A DNA stretch of 64,000 nt from Takifugu bimaculatus (GCA_004026145.2 CP034990.1:15836383-15900382); one strand, 5' to 3'; positions 13,696-27,815 are shown, counted from the first letter of the stretch. Program-made: numbers and translations. Notes: generated from the letters alone by a model not told the origin.

Positions 13696-15326
13696 CCAAT
13701 GCCGCCCCAGCTTCCCTGTTTAATTGTGCTACCTCTCCAGGGATTCGGATTCCTGCGGACTTTCTGTACCTACAGTAAGTTCACACACCGGCCCCTTTCA
13801 TTCTGAGCGTACAAATGCGGTGCTTAGTTATGCAGTCTTGCACACGGATTCCTGCAAATGGGAAATGACAGACTTAGCCAAAGGGATGACCCACTAGCAG
13901 CTCACTGTCACTGGCTTTCCCCTGTGGATTAATTTGTCATGAACATTAGGGATATCATCCTTCAAGTCAGCCAATGAAAGTCACGGGATTGGCAGATAAA
14001 GGGCACGTGGGATTTCAAGAAGGTGGATTCGCGGGGCTTTGTTTATATTAGAGTGTGACATAAAGCCTGTAGCTGCTGCGTACTGCTCCGCTTCAAGGTA
14101 ATGGATACCTGTCTACTTAATGGCGTCCCTGTAGAGCAGGTAGGAGGGAGGAGGAGGGGAGGGGGCAGGGGGGCATGAGAGATTGTTTAAGGTATGTAAT
14201 AAGTGAGGTTTGGATTCAATTTGAATTTGTGCTCATGTGTTGACCTGCTAGTTTTCCTGTGATTTCCACAGTCTGGAGAGTGGCCAGATGAATCGGGGTC
14301 CTCGAGGATCTGTTGCCGGTGTGAGGAATATTTTATTTTAGGGCGTGGATCCATCACTACCCTCACTGACGTCTGGAGCTGTGAGCCACACATGCTGTGG
14401 CTGACCTTTACAGAAAAAGTGGCTCTGATGGGCAAGGGTCACGTGCCTTTGCTGCAAACCCACCTGGCTCCTGACCCCACGGAGGGAGAAACCCCCACCT
14501 GAATAATATTCCCGGTAAAGTCAATAAATATTGCTTGCAACCGCTGACATTCTCCATTTCCCCGTCATCGCGTCTGCTCATCGGCACTGCTCTCCACTGA
14601 CACGTGCTTTGAGCTGCGATCTTCCATTTCTATTTTGGAAACAATGATCACATCAGAAGCCTTCAGAAACACCGGCTTCATCCCCAACAATGCCTCCGAT
14701 CAATCCTCCCAGTGGCCCCGCGCTCTCGCTTCAACCCAGAAGGAGTTGCTCCGTTTTTCCTGAGCCTGACCAGTGCTTGTAATCTCGTTTTACTGAACTC
14801 TAAGGACCCCACCGTCTTGTTAGCTTCTGTGCAAAGAACAAGTCCATTCATTATAGAGAGCCTGATGAATGACTTGGTCAGACAGTAAGGGAAAGCCAGG
14901 GTGTAAATGTTCAACCTCTCATAAATCACACAGACGGGCAAGTCTGGACCTTAACCTACATGTACTGGGGACTGATGATACCTTTGTATATTCTTCTAGT
15001 TTTGCAGAAAAATAGTGTTCTGCTTCTGTCTGCGCGGTCCAGAACATGGATGGAAGGCCGAGAGGCAGAGAAGAATGCAGCAACCTGGAATAAAAAGAAG
15101 CAGATTGATGGCTCTCATAAATGCTCGCTCCATTTTCCCCCCCTTTATTTCTTGTCTCAGATGCTTGCAAAAATATACACAACATATTCGTTTTATGCCA
15201 CAATAACATTTTTTTTTTCAAATGAGACTGTCCTTCAATAAAAAATGGTCAGCTACATTATTAACATACAAAGTAGCAGCTGATGCAGCTCCCGCTGTGG
15301 ATAACAAAACTTTATGATGCCAGTGC

Positions 15327-15327
<1 letters not shown>
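13696..15327. other. noncoding DNA with a G-rich tract
   Basis: No supported gene. Contains the G-run cluster at 14146-14173, annotated separately. Minus-strand frames at 14678-14941 and 14919-15221 and the plus frame at 14960-15241 lack recognisable domains. Confidence 0.5.
14146..14173 (+). other. potential G-quadruplex motif
   Basis: Four G runs of 3, 4, 5 and 6 bases (14146-14148, 14156-14159, 14161-14165, 14168-14173) are separated by loops of 7, 1 and 2 bases. This satisfies the usual G3+N1-7 pattern. Whether it folds or matters is unknown. No gene lies near enough to assign a promoter role. Confidence 0.6.

Positions 15328-15395
<68 letters not shown>
15328..15395. repeat. (TA)34 microsatellite
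   Basis: An uninterrupted 68-bp alternating TA tract. Its alternating tyrosine-isoleucine open frames on both strands are artefacts of the repeat. Long TA repeats are typically length-variable and can extrude cruciforms. Confidence 0.97.
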
Positions 15396-15399
<4 letters not shown>

Positions 15400-18300
15400 A
15401 GGTTGTGTATATGGATGAAATCAATGAACATTTTCCAGCATCAGAGTTGTAGAAACTGGAAAAAACAACCGACAGAAGGTCTGGCAGGAGTGGGTTCAAT
15501 GGTCTGACAACATGTTTGGATCTTTGCATGGATGCAGAATTCATCTCTTTAAGTCCCCGATGGTAAAAATAACCGTCACTTTTTAAAATCCCAACTTCAG
15601 ACTTATTTCAAATGACTTTCAGTTGCTTGTTGTTGTTGTTCTTCAGGGATGTTTTCTCTCCTGTTTGGCATTGAATGTTTATATTGATTTTTTTCTTCTT
15701 TTAATTTTATATGCTTGAGGCACTTTGGTCTCCACTTTGGATGTTGTGAAGTGGTAAATTAAAACCATGTTTGGTTCCTTGGTTGGATGGTAGAAGATAT
15801 TATCCAGCAGTATCAAACCAGTTCAACAGCCCAAAAAGGTCATCTCCAAATGGCTTCTTCCATCTTGACTTCTCCCATTGTTTAGAGAGGCTCTTGTGAG
15901 GCGATCAAGGCAGATAACTCTTGTATTGGCGGTTAAGAGGAGGATGTTCATTTCTTCAGGTGCACGGTGACACGCGACAGCACGCCTTGATCAGGCCCAT
16001 TTTTCTATTTCCACTAGGACAGAGATGATTAGCTGGGTGATTGTGGAAAGTGAATAGAAATCAGGATATTATTTTTCCATCCGTACTTCAATGAGAATGC
16101 ATCTATTATCTATTACGCTCTATTATTTAATCCTATATTCTCTGTGACCTGGTTTGTAGACCCAAAATGGCAAAATTGAAATATTCTCTTGTGTCTCAAT
16201 GACCTACAGGCAATATAATTCATCAGGAAATATTGTGATATGACATTGGAAGTTTTTGATCTAGATAAACTAAACCTGCATTCTGTTAATCTACACACTA
16301 TTAACAACAAAATCAACCTTTAAGCCCATCAAACGAGAGTCAAAACTGGAGGTTATACTAACCTGAGGTCCTTATATTTACTGTACGATGCTTTCACGTG
16401 ACAGTCGGCTCTTAATTCTTGAAGTGGAGGCTGTGCTTTACTCCCTCACAGCCTTTCCCACGTCGATCACACGCAGCTGGATGACGCAAAACTAAAAGAG
16501 CTAAAAAAACTAAAAAAAACTAATACCGCAACATTCTTTTTTTGCTGTCAATGTATTTTATAGGATGACTGAAAGGAATTCAGAGTAAGGAATTGTCTCT
16601 ACCAAAGAAACTTTTTGTGTGTTCTTTAATTCACCCATTAATGTCTCCAAACCTGCATAAAAAGGGACTTGATGCTTTGCCGCAGCGGTCGCGCAACCTT
16701 TCCACACTATCTATTTTAAAATGCCATCATACTTGTCAACAAAACATCACAGAAAGGTCAGCACCCCAATCTGTCCTCCTCCTGAGACCACCTGGGAGAG
16801 GTAACTGGGTGCAAATTGGAAAGTGCTACTCATGGGTGTCTACCCAGCTCAAGCTGAAGCCAAATAGAATAGGAAGGCACGGCACAGTTTGGCCCGATGC
16901 CGCATCTCAGCTCGGCCCGAGCCGTGTTCACCTTTACCCCCCACCCACCCACGACTGACTTAAATGAGTAATCGTGTTATTATTTTCACTGCGTGCATTA
17001 GTGCCCCCACTAGTTGCCATCGCCTTTCCAGCGTGAAGAGAAATACCCAGGGTGATGCTTTGCAGAGCGAGTTTGGAAGCGCTGGAAAACGTGACTGATT
17101 TTTCCTCATCCGGCTCTTCGTTGGGTTCTACTTTGAGTTGAAAATTATGAACACAAATGAGCACAAATGAGCATTGTTTCTGATCTGCTTAGGCGTGATT
17201 ACAATTCGACAGATTAAACTAAACACTTGCAAATGGTAATTAGAAGAATAGCGGTGGCGGTGTTTCCATATGTTGCTTCGTATAACGTGATTATATCCTA
17301 GACAGAACGTTTTACAAACACAAACTGGTTCCTCACAAATGTTGGATAATAATCCTTTTTTTCCTTACTACAATTTTGTCCCATTTGCTATTTTGATACA
17401 ACATAAAAACTGGCGGCGTTGGCCAGAAATCCAAACGCTGGCACCGACCAGAGCAAGGATTCGACAGAACAACCTTCAAGATCACTCAGCTTTGATGGAT
17501 TGCTGTTTATCACAATACAATGTGCCTGGCTCTGAGCCAGTGATGTGAAATGTTCCCGTTTGTGTCCTTTTGACTTTGCGGTTCTTTCTTACCTCCTCCG
17601 GTTTCTGTTCTCTTGCGCCGAATTCCCGAAGTTGACCTGAAAACCGGAGTGATCCTTCTCATCCGTTGACAGATGACGGACGAAGCCCAAGAAAAGTCCA
17701 ACTTACACAGTGGACAAAGAGGAGAGTAAAGAGACTCAGACATGGCGTTGTCATTCTGGGATGGACTGATCCTCATGTCTGATCCGTTGTCTCTCCCTCT
17801 CTCGTTGACATTGCTTGACATTATCGATCCGAGTTCTCTTACATTTATCACTGATGTTCAGAAGATTAAATGCCGTGACCCAGGACCGCCGTACTTTTGA
17901 TCAATTGTTTGCATCAAACAGTGCTAATTTAACTAATTAAAGCTGAAGCCGTGCTCGGACCACGGTGGGGCAACAGCAGGCTGCCTCTGCGTGCGTGTTA
18001 GCATGAGCCGCTGCAGTCCTACGAGGCTGAATTCCAATCCAACACATCTTGTCGAGCCTAGCTTTTTATTTTTTTACTTGTTTTTTCCTCACAAGCTTTT
18101 ATCCAGTGCTTTTTCCTCAACATGCATCTCTCCAGATAGCTGCGGTGTGTTTACCCACCTCTGATAGGCAAACCGTCCAGCGAGGCTTCCAGCTTAATAA
18201 ATAAGACACACATCCCCCAGATACCATCAGTAACAAGGATCAAAACGCTTGATAAATCTGTCTCTAACTTCAACAAAACTCGTCCCCCAGAGCGGGAGCG

Positions 18301-21300
18301 GCTCAGGTCAATCGTAACAGTACATTTCAAATTCATCAACAGGTGTCGCGGGTCTCCCTTTAATCTTTTCCTTTTCAGTAGAAATGTACAGGGCACCACT
18401 TTGAAACCACAGTTTCTGGCAGTGGCTTTGTTGTCTTTCAGGGAATACACAGTGGATACTATATGGAATTTTCTTGAAACTCTTACAAAAAAAAAAAAAA
18501 GAAAAGGTGTGTGCACACAAAGCTGGAGATGTAATCAAGAGAAGGCAGCAAAAGTTCCACAGACGATTCCTCGGTGCATATGCAGCCCCGGCCCTGAGCT
18601 CAGACATCGGTGACGACACGGTTTGGCTCACAAAGGGATGGCCCCACGCTTGTGGCTGCCTTTGCACACTGCCACTTTAAATGAGGATCTGTTATGAAGC
18701 AGGATTCTTCCACACACTGACTTCTGAGAGTCTGTTGGCTTCTTTATTGTGACAAACACAGGAGCAATTTACTGGTCTCCCTGGACAGTAGAAAGAAAGT
18801 TACATGCAGTCACCGGGCTTTAATTGCATTGAGGAAGGTGATCTTGCCATGGCAACTCTGATACGTGTGTATAAACACACACCTTTTGTGTTTCAGGATG
18901 CTTTTTTGTTACTTTTCTCCTCCACACCTCTGCTTTTTAACAAGAGCGTTATGTTACAGGCATTTTATACTGATGTATTAACACTGTTTTTCTTAACGCC
19001 ATGTTGGTGTTACTTTATTCAAAAATGTGGCGCAATATATTTGGTGAAATCTGGTTTGAAAACTAACCTTCACATGTAGCGTGTTTGCTTTTAATCAGCA
19101 GGCGTCACTGTCTGCTGTGCGCGGAGATATGAAACATTAAAGACGGCAAAACCCTTTAAATCCGCCAAACTAATTGCAATCTGGCACTGTGAATGTCACT
19201 GAACCGCCGCGTGTGGGGAGCCAAGACTGTCCGCGCTGATATGCAGCTGTTGCGCAGTAAAGAGAGTTTTAAACAGCGGCCACGCGTTAGGATGCGTCAC
19301 CGGAGATAAAGAGTCGTATAACGCAGTTATTCTGACTCAAACTAACAGCCGTAGGCCTCTTCTAGCTATATTTGCAGCTCGCCGGTATGTGACAAACCCA
19401 GCAAATGCAGGAACGTACTCAGAGGATCTGAACAGAAGTGACTGACAGCATCAAACGCATCAAACCTAATGCCACTAAAGAGTCACAAATATGTCAGAAA
19501 CAGAAGATGAAGGCTGGTTTCATGTTAAAAGAAGCACAGGTGACACCAAAGCATGAAATTCTATTTTCAAAGCACTTCAGGGAATTTATGCATCCAACAA
19601 AGTAAAGAAAAATACATAATTAAATGTCTCCATCCATAAGTCTCAACGAGACAAAAACATTTTGAGCTGGCATATGGTTTGCTGCTCCTGTTACCTACTT
19701 TCTCCTCCTGCAAGGACTTGTGGGTGTTTGGAAGCCTTAAAAGTGCTCAGAGGAATGGAAAATAGCTCAGAAACTAACTGAATATGACATAATGAGTGCC
19801 AGGGAGAAGTTAAAAGTCTAATGCAAACCTCTCTAATTGGTCTCCGCCTTGGCGTGGGGGTGGAAGACCACCAGAAGGACGGAGCACAACTGGGGATAGA
19901 GGCAGTAAACAGGAGAGAGCAGATGGTCTACTCCAGAGGACAGACACCCGAACTGGACAACATGAGAGCTGAAATGAGTGTGAGCGTGAGTGTGTGTATG
20001 TGTCTGTGTGCCTCACACACTGATACGAACTCCACGCTCGTGAAAGCTGCCATCCAGGTGCTGTTCATCTCAATGCCCTTCCAAACACACATGCATCCAG
20101 GCTCTGTTTACATATAGTAGCATTAGGTAGTCAAAAATGTTCCACCATGCACAGAAATGCAATCAGGCTGCACCACCTTTTGGATTTTGATGCAAATTTC
20201 AGCTAAAGTTCATCGTTTTCTTGTTCAAACTAGCAGAATGGTACCACCTGTTTACTGCAATAGGTAAGCTCAGCATGAGAAACAGACTCTGTGTGGCTGC
20301 CTAAGCAATGGTTCAACTCCAGGCTAAAACGTGCGTGAAGGGGGAGAAAATGAAAATAAATTACATAAACGGAATGGTAATTGGAATTTTTTGTTTCTTT
20401 GCTGTCATGGCTTGTTCTTTGGGTGCCCATCAGTGATCCCCTTTACTGACAAGGCCAGGGAAGCTGTCAGCACCCGTGCACACGTTCACTCATGCTATGT
20501 CTACATGCACGGACCAGTCTGAACCAGTCTGAACCAGTCCACAGAGATGCTGACCAAGGATACTCAGGCCTGATCAGGCTTGATGGGCAGGCTGCTGTGT
20601 TATTACGCATCAACACTCACACTGCTCCGTTCCTACAACGCTGAAGAGAGCGCTCCACACTGAACAACCTGTGAGTTCCACTCTTTATTCTTGGACGCTT
20701 TAAATATTTACCACTTGGACCTTCTTAGCAGCTCTGACGCCGCGGGTGAACCATCCGTAACGCTCGCACAGACGACTGTGCTGTCCAGAATCCACCTGGG
20801 CTTCTGCCGTGAATAACGGGTCTTTAAACATCCCCCCCAGTTTAGCGGCGGCTTCTTCTTTTTTGTGAATAAAGTTATCTTTAAACGAGTCACTCGTATT
20901 GATCCGGCGCTTGCATTCCGACAGTGGCGCTGGTGACATTTCGGAAACCCGCCATGTAAAAGAAATTGACTTTCCGTGTTGATTTTTGTCTGGCGTGTGC
21001 TGAGCAAAGCTCTTGGCTCCCCCCACCCCCCCGAATCGTCTTCACCAGAAGCCTGTAACTGACTGCAAACGAATGATCCTACTAATGTTCCTCGCATCGC
21101 TGCCGTATTCTTAACAAAACGAGCTATTTCTTATTGATATAAAAGCAAAGTCTACTGACGGGCTCGTCTTGGTCCAATCGCGATTGAAAATCTCTGATTT
21201 TATTCCACCGTCATGATAAGAGCTTGTCTTCCTTCCCGAACTTCTGTTTGCCTTCATCAAAATTGATTTTAGCACCTCGGAAACGCAGCACCCTGAGCCT

Positions 21301-24300
21301 TGGTAAAACGCTTTAACCAACCTGGAACTCAGCGCCAGCAACGATTGAAATGTGAAGGACGTGGATGATGTGTTGGAAGTGGCCAATTAATGTGCTTTCA
21401 AAGCAACTGTGGCTCCTATTTGACGAGTGGCACAACCCCGCGGATGTTGCTTACCTGTTGTCAAGTAAATAACAAGTTATTAAATAGTTAAATTGGGCTT
21501 TTTTTTAACTACTATTTGCCCTGCTTATCATACCATCAGACATAAAAAGTCTGATGAAGAGTCATTTAATGCCAACTTGTGGATTGGGTGGATGGTCTGA
21601 AATCTTGGTGAATAATTACATTTTTGCATCACTGCACTAAATAGTGATGTTAAAGGAAACAGCTTGCAGCTTTCTGCATGTTTTCCGCTCCAGTCTGGCA
21701 GGTGTAAACTTGGTCTCCTGTGTTATATCCCTGGAGTTGTGTCTGCATGATGAATAGCCACAGCAGCTACTGTCTGCTCAACCCAATTTGTCCTCAAATG
21801 ACACAATTCCATTTTAGGGTATTAGAGGCATCTCGCATTGACTGCGAACTACAATGCCGTAGTCGGTCCCACAGCTCCAGAATTGGATTCCTTATTGATT
21901 CCAACTCCCCTTCTTTTTTTTCAGCTTTGCACATGCAGAGATGGAAACTGATATGAGACGGACTTCTGGATGACACCAGAGAGCCGTGGGTTTTCAGTGC
22001 TAAGCTAAACACGGGATATTCCAGCCTATTCTCAGAGAAATGCAAATGAAAGCAATTCTCAACATCAGAAAGCGATCGAGTCTTCTTATGTACGGCTCAT
22101 AGTAGAGAAGCACTCCACTATTTAAAACTCTGCAGAGGCCTATGGGTCAAGCTGAATTCAGACCAAACTGTTTTCCATTTCCAAAGGAAAAAACATCAAC
22201 ATCTGATCCCATCAGAGTCTTCTTATTAGTTTATGTGGCCGCCGTTCTTTAAATCGGCGAGCAGGAAGCCTTCAGTGGTGCATAAACATGAACACATATT
22301 GCAGCATTGGCTGAGCGGGGATAAATAAGCAAAGTTGACCATTAAATGTGAAAAGAGCTCTGCAAACCGACACGGGCTGTACAAACACGAAGCCAATCAG
22401 CACTAAATCCAGAAGCAGAGAAACAGACGGGGGACCCAGATGAAAAGGCTAAGCAGGAATGGATTCGCTCATGCCCGCAGGTGTTCCAAGGGTAAAGTAC
22501 TGCGTCTCCTGGCCAAGTGACTTAGGTGGGATCTGTTGTTAAATGTTTAAGAACAACAAATAGTTCAGTGAGAGGTTGAACTGGGAGGCTGCAGCCAGCA
22601 GCAAGGACATGGGAGAAGTTGGGTTTGTTTTGTTTTTTGAGCTGAAATGATGGAAGACAAGAAGTCAGTTCCTTGCGTAAATCGATACCGTTTCCTCCTG
22701 ACGGGTCCATTCACGCCCGACCAGATCACTCACAGGTGCTGACGCTTCTGGGGGAGTCAGGTGGGGAAACACAGAAGCTTGGCCAGTTTTGGGATGAGTA
22801 GCGGATCCCTCAACCCTCGATGCATTATGCTAGGGCGGTGCTATATGATGTTAACAGATTTCTATATTTAGTTATCAATTATACAATATATGATAAATAT
22901 ATTTTAAAAGTGTAGGTATTTCAACGCATCATCATCCTCTAACGCACCAGCCCATGCTCCAGGTACAGTAGGAGTGGTGACCCAAGAAAAAAGCACAACA
23001 AACACGGAAAATGCAGCGATGCAAAACTGTTCTGCTCTATTTCGCAATCAGGGTGTAGTGATCCAGTAGCTGTTAAAAAATGTAAAGCGGTTGTTAGATC
23101 ACTTAAAGGTGAAGCCTGTCTTAGAAACTGCATGGTCTATGACGAACCAGACGGCCCTGAGACACGTCGGCTTGATAATCTTCCTGATTACGCAATTTTG
23201 TTTTCAGCCGCCGGGGCGATGCTTGAACATTTCGTTACTGGCAGAGCAGCTTCGGAAAGCTGTCACTTCACCTCTTCAGCAGCGGAGACTTAAAGCAGAA
23301 CAGCTGTGCGAGGTTTGAACGAGATATAGGGATTTCTTTTTTTCATCTTGTTTTAATGGAGTCCACAGGGAGCATAAATAAAAAGCATGAAATGGGGTCT
23401 TAAATATCAAAATAGAACTTAAAATAGGTCAGAAGTGGAAGCGCTGCACCGCATATCGACTTTTCTGACCGTTGCAACAGCAGCTGCTTATCCGGTGTAA
23501 TTGGAAGGTTCTATAAATAAATCTAAAGTTTTGGTTTAATTTGATTCTTTATTGCGTCTTTATCAAAAACAGACCCATCCGTTGGAGTGACAAAACATGA
23601 CTTTCCTACTTCAAAACATTCTTTTCAGTTCTGTGGCAGGTGGGTTTTTATGCAAACACCAAATAATTGTTTGGCTTCACTCGTATTTTCTCCCTTTTCT
23701 GCGACACGGGGGATACTCGGTGGGAGGGTCGGAATGTGTTCTCCCCTATCGTGAGCTAATATCCAAGTCAGCAGTTCTCAAGTTGTAATGATAGAACGCC
23801 AAAAAAATGTAATCCGTCCTTGATTGTCTCCTATGGAGAGTCAATGACATAACTGACAAAGCTATTATTTCAGAAAAATGTCTCTCGCAAATTCACGCCG
23901 GGATGTCGGAGTAGGAATAATAATGTCATATTTCATACAACTTTCAACATTTCCTCGCTCGAACCTCCCAGATCCCCCCCCCCACCCTCCCCCCGAGATC
24001 AAAGCGTTGTTGACAATAAAGGCAGAGACGACACACGCTCGGGATCTAGTTTGATTTCACCAACGAGCGCAAAGGAAATTGCACATTGATTCAATCACGC
24101 GCAGTAATTTTAACATTACGTTCAATAAAATGATAATAACATTTTTAACTCCCTTATATTCCATCAAATACAGCCAACAAACACATTGACAGATAATATC
24201 CATCCATCCATCATAGGGAGTGCCCCCCCCCCCAGTCGACTCAGGGAACATAAGTGATATGATGTATGTGATGTTTTGTAGATATCTTCCATCCGTTCTG

Positions 24301-26935
24301 TTCTGTTCAGGCTCAAACCTGGTTGGATCCAGCAGTTTGGGTGGATCCTCATAAATCATCAACCGGCCCAGCTGCCACTTGTGCGGTAGGTGAGCAGCAG
24401 CCTAGATGAGGGCGCTCTGCGAAATGGCCTCAAAGCCAAATGGCCCGTCCCCTCTAAAGCCACGAGCGCCGGTGACTTGAAGCTTCAGAGCGGAACCCTG
24501 GGCCTGACGTGCGCCTCTAGAGAAATGTAACCACGTGCACCGTCAACACAGACCTCAGCCGCAGTATTTGGTCTATCTGCGCGTGTTATCGTTCAAGGTG
24601 GCTCCGAACCATCAGGTTGAGGGTCAGGGGGAGCCTCAGCAGTCACTGGGTGAGAGGCAGGAACCACCAACGGACAAGTCCCCGCTCCACGGGGGGGGGT
24701 ACAGACTTCTTAGCAATACCCCACAATGTTGTAATACCTGACCGTGCTAACTAAGCCTGGTTGGTCGTAAAACCCACAAATAATGCTGTATTAGAACATT
24801 TTCAGGAATAATAAATGTTTATCTCCACATATTTAAAGTAGATTCCGCTGTAGAGCTGCAGGACATCAACGTGTATGTCCAAATACACCTGCGTGCGATC
24901 TATAAATTTAGCTTGAAACACAACAGTGTCTAATAGAGCCCATTTACCAGCTGGACCAAATGGATCCTGTGGTAGATTTTTGGAAGGTTAAAGAGGTCAA
25001 AGACTGGGCAGAAAGTGGGCGCAACCATATCCTGCACACCACTGGTGTTCACACGTGCACCTGGGTGCACAAAATATGACCGTCAGAGTTGTACTACTCA
25101 CAAGATCCAGTAGAGGGCAGACAGTTTGTGATGCGCTTCCCACAGATGGTGCTGTCCAGTCCAATCCCTCATATTATTCTCCCACCCTGCTCAGTAGCCA
25201 CGACGCCTGAACAGGAAACACTGCAGGATGTCGTCCTTTCCCCTTACATTACCGGCGATGATGGATTCAAAGTGAAGAGAAGGTCCGATTGTTTTTGGTT
25301 GACGGAGGCCCACTGTAGACACACAGCGGCTTCCTGCGTATTTTGCGATCTTTTGAGGGTGTAATCCATTGCTTCATTAGCAAGTTTTATGCTATGTCTG
25401 TTATCTTAGATCTCCTGCTTGCAGATGCAGAATTCTCTTGTCAGAACGTGGCGGTTTTTGCATCGGCGGCGGAGCTTTTGTAGGCTGCATCAGTGTCGGC
25501 GGCAGAGGCCATGGACACCTTTCACCTGTGTAGAAATGACTGATTCTTTATTCCCGCCGGGGGCCCGTGGCCATGGAGTGATTTGGAATATGGCCTTGTC
25601 GGCTGAAAAGCATGTCTCCAGGGTTGCGGTGGAAAATTAGTAAAAGGGAAAGAAGCAAAAAGGGACAGGGTTAGCATTAATCCTGAGACAGGTCACTAGC
25701 TTCAAAGGCCCCAACATGAGGATGTTTTTCAAATTATTACCAAAAAGAACAGACACAGGGCAAATAATACACAAAGAACTTAAGAAAGAATATCGTCACT
25801 TTAACCTCTCTTTGTGTCAAAGTTAGGTCTGTGTTTTAAAGCACGAGGTGCTTTCTTAGAACCTGTATCTTCATTTTATTTGCATTGTTTTTTTCCTTCA
25901 CAATCTACCTTAAAAATGTTTTTTGCGTAATGATTTTGCTGAAAAAAATCGCATTAATGGCAATAATTATTGGATTTACTGGCTACGTTTCCCATTTCCT
26001 TATTTAAACAGTGCCAAGAGAACCATGAAATCAGATCAGACAGACATGATTTATTATAACTAGGTCTTTGCTTTCTTACAAATCTTCTCGCCCCGTCTTC
26101 TCATTATGCGTGCGTGCCAGCAACTGCAAGGACATATGCAAATGACTGTAGCTAACGGGGAGAGAAGTCTCTGGCACCAGCGAACGCCGCAGACAGACAC
26201 ACACCATTGAACATTTTGTCTCGTTGAGGAAACGCTGTAGGCATGGCGGGTTAAGATGTGGCGGCTTTTCACCCACTAACTAGACACTGACACCTTGGCA
26301 ATGCTACGATCAGGGAGAACGGAGCAGGGTGAAGCAAGTACGGAAGCCACGTGAGCCGCCTGTCGCAGTTCATGCTGCTCCGCCATCGTAATTACGCCGC
26401 TGTTTAAATGGGAGGCGGAAAGACTAGAGAGACAGAGGGACACGGCTGCAAACCACAGACCTGGCGTTAATGGCATATTTAAACCCTCCCAGCCTCTAGT
26501 CAGACAAGGCCCCACATCCAGGAGCTTCCTGTCCCACCAGGTAGACGCCTGCTTTCACTTGAGATCCCAGTGTTCTTTGTAAAAACTAGGCAGGACTGGC
26601 CTGATGACCCCCCCCCAGGCTAGTGAATTTGAAACTGACCCCTCGTGTCAACACACAATCCATAAAGCGAATCATGTCATGTTTTCTTTTGGTCCAGGCT
26701 AAATTGGCTTCTCTGTTACCTACAAGTTGTTTGGCATTCCTCAATATTGGTATAATCTGTTACTTGGGGTGAATTTATTGCCGCCACACTCTTCTTATCA
26801 ACGTTACACTATTATGGCGTGACAAAACACCTCAAAATGCATAGCAGCACACTTATTTGCATCTCATTTTGCTTCCATTCAGTCAATTGTGATGATTCAA
26901 CATGTTCTTTCATAATTGAATCCAGCGCTACAGTG
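15396..26935. other. noncoding DNA, no gene seen
   Basis: About 11.5 kb without a defensible exon. Small features are C runs at 23974-23983 and 24223-24233, a G run at 24691-24699, a 10-bp tandem repeat at 20511-20540 and a 14-base A run near 18487. The longest frames (129 codons at 20708-21097 minus, 121 at 16593-16958 plus, 121 at 18151-18516 minus) match nothing I know. The stretches 19.20-19.35 kb and 20.70-21.10 kb are somewhat richer in CpG than their surroundings. Confidence 0.5.
20511..20540. repeat. 10-bp tandem repeat, 3 copies
   Basis: The unit GAACCAGTCT is repeated three times. The first copy reads GGACCAGTCT and the last ends in C instead of T. It is a small tandem duplication without obvious function. 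Confidence 0.85.
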
Positions 26936-26984
26936 GTGTGTGTGTGTGTCTGTGTGTGTCGCTGTGTGTGTGTGTGTGTGTGTG
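26936..26984. repeat. interrupted (TG)n microsatellite
   Basis: About 49 bp of TG/GT repeats, interrupted by single C substitutions near 26950, 26960 and 26962. Open frames of alternating valine-cysteine or threonine-histidine across it are repeat artefacts. Confidence 0.93.
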
Positions 26985-27727
26985 AGGAATACAACCACAA
27001 AGATTGCGTGCTTAATGTCGCCGAGTCTGTTTTTGTGGAAAATTGAGGCCAAAGAAGAAATCCCGTCACTGGTTTGATGATTTTCAGGCATCACATCTCG
27101 AGCACTTTTCATGCCGGTTGGACATTTGGCCCCGTTTAGTCTGAATATAGTCATCAGCAACTCTGTGAAATGGCTTATTAGGAATTACTTGATGTAATTT
27201 GGTGTTATTATCCCTGAGCGATGGAGGTTGGAGTTCTCCTTTGAGGTGCTGTCCATCAGCGCTAATGTTGTCAGCTATAAAGTTTGTATCCGTCCGTGTG
27301 TGTTATATCACCCTTTGACACGGCACACACAAAAAATCTCAGTTGCAAAGTGACATACTGTTATAGACAGTTGTCTGGCTTGTCGCAGATTGTGGTTTAG
27401 GTTGCACCTTATCATTGTCAGAATGTGTCAGCGGGTTCTATTTTTAGTCTGAATTGAGCAGCATATATCCAAAGTCATCCCCCTCGACGGTATTACAGTG
27501 TGCTGCAGGAATGACAGACAGGCAGCTCTCTAAAAAAGTCCCCGCTCTCGCCCCGGGAATGAAAATGTGCTAAACAGGGTGAAAACCAATCTCGTCTTTT
27601 ATAATTATTCCTGGGATTTTCCTCATTCTCCAAATGCGCCAGTGACATTAAGCCCTATAACCGCAAAATAGGTCCAGAGTAAGATTTGCACCCTATCAGG
27701 CCACTGGCTTTCTGGGAGAACACTCAG

Positions 27728-27733
<6 letters not shown>
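26985..27733. other. noncoding spacer between microsatellites
   Basis: Unique-looking AT-rich sequence without a supported gene or repeat. Confidence 0.5.
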
Positions 27734-27778
<45 letters not shown>

Positions 27779-27815
27779 GCACGCACACATACACACACAC
27801 ATGAGCACACACACA
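27734..27815. repeat. (CA)n microsatellite with degenerate flank
   Basis: A pure 43-bp CA tract at 27734-27776, followed by imperfect CA units with CG and CATG interruptions to about 27815. The degenerate side looks like an older, mutated part of the same array. Confidence 0.95.

Noticed and set aside
15218..15544. Tyrosine-isoleucine repeat proteins on both strands
   Set aside because: They are direct translations of the TA microsatellite.
16840..16925. GGCACGGCAC...CTCGGCCCGAGCC words resembling ends of a small DNA transposon
   Set aside because: No matching second end or target-site duplication was found.
20511..20540. Three 10-bp repeats considered as a CRISPR-like or operator array
   Set aside because: They are contiguous, without spacers, and too few; a small tandem duplication explains them.
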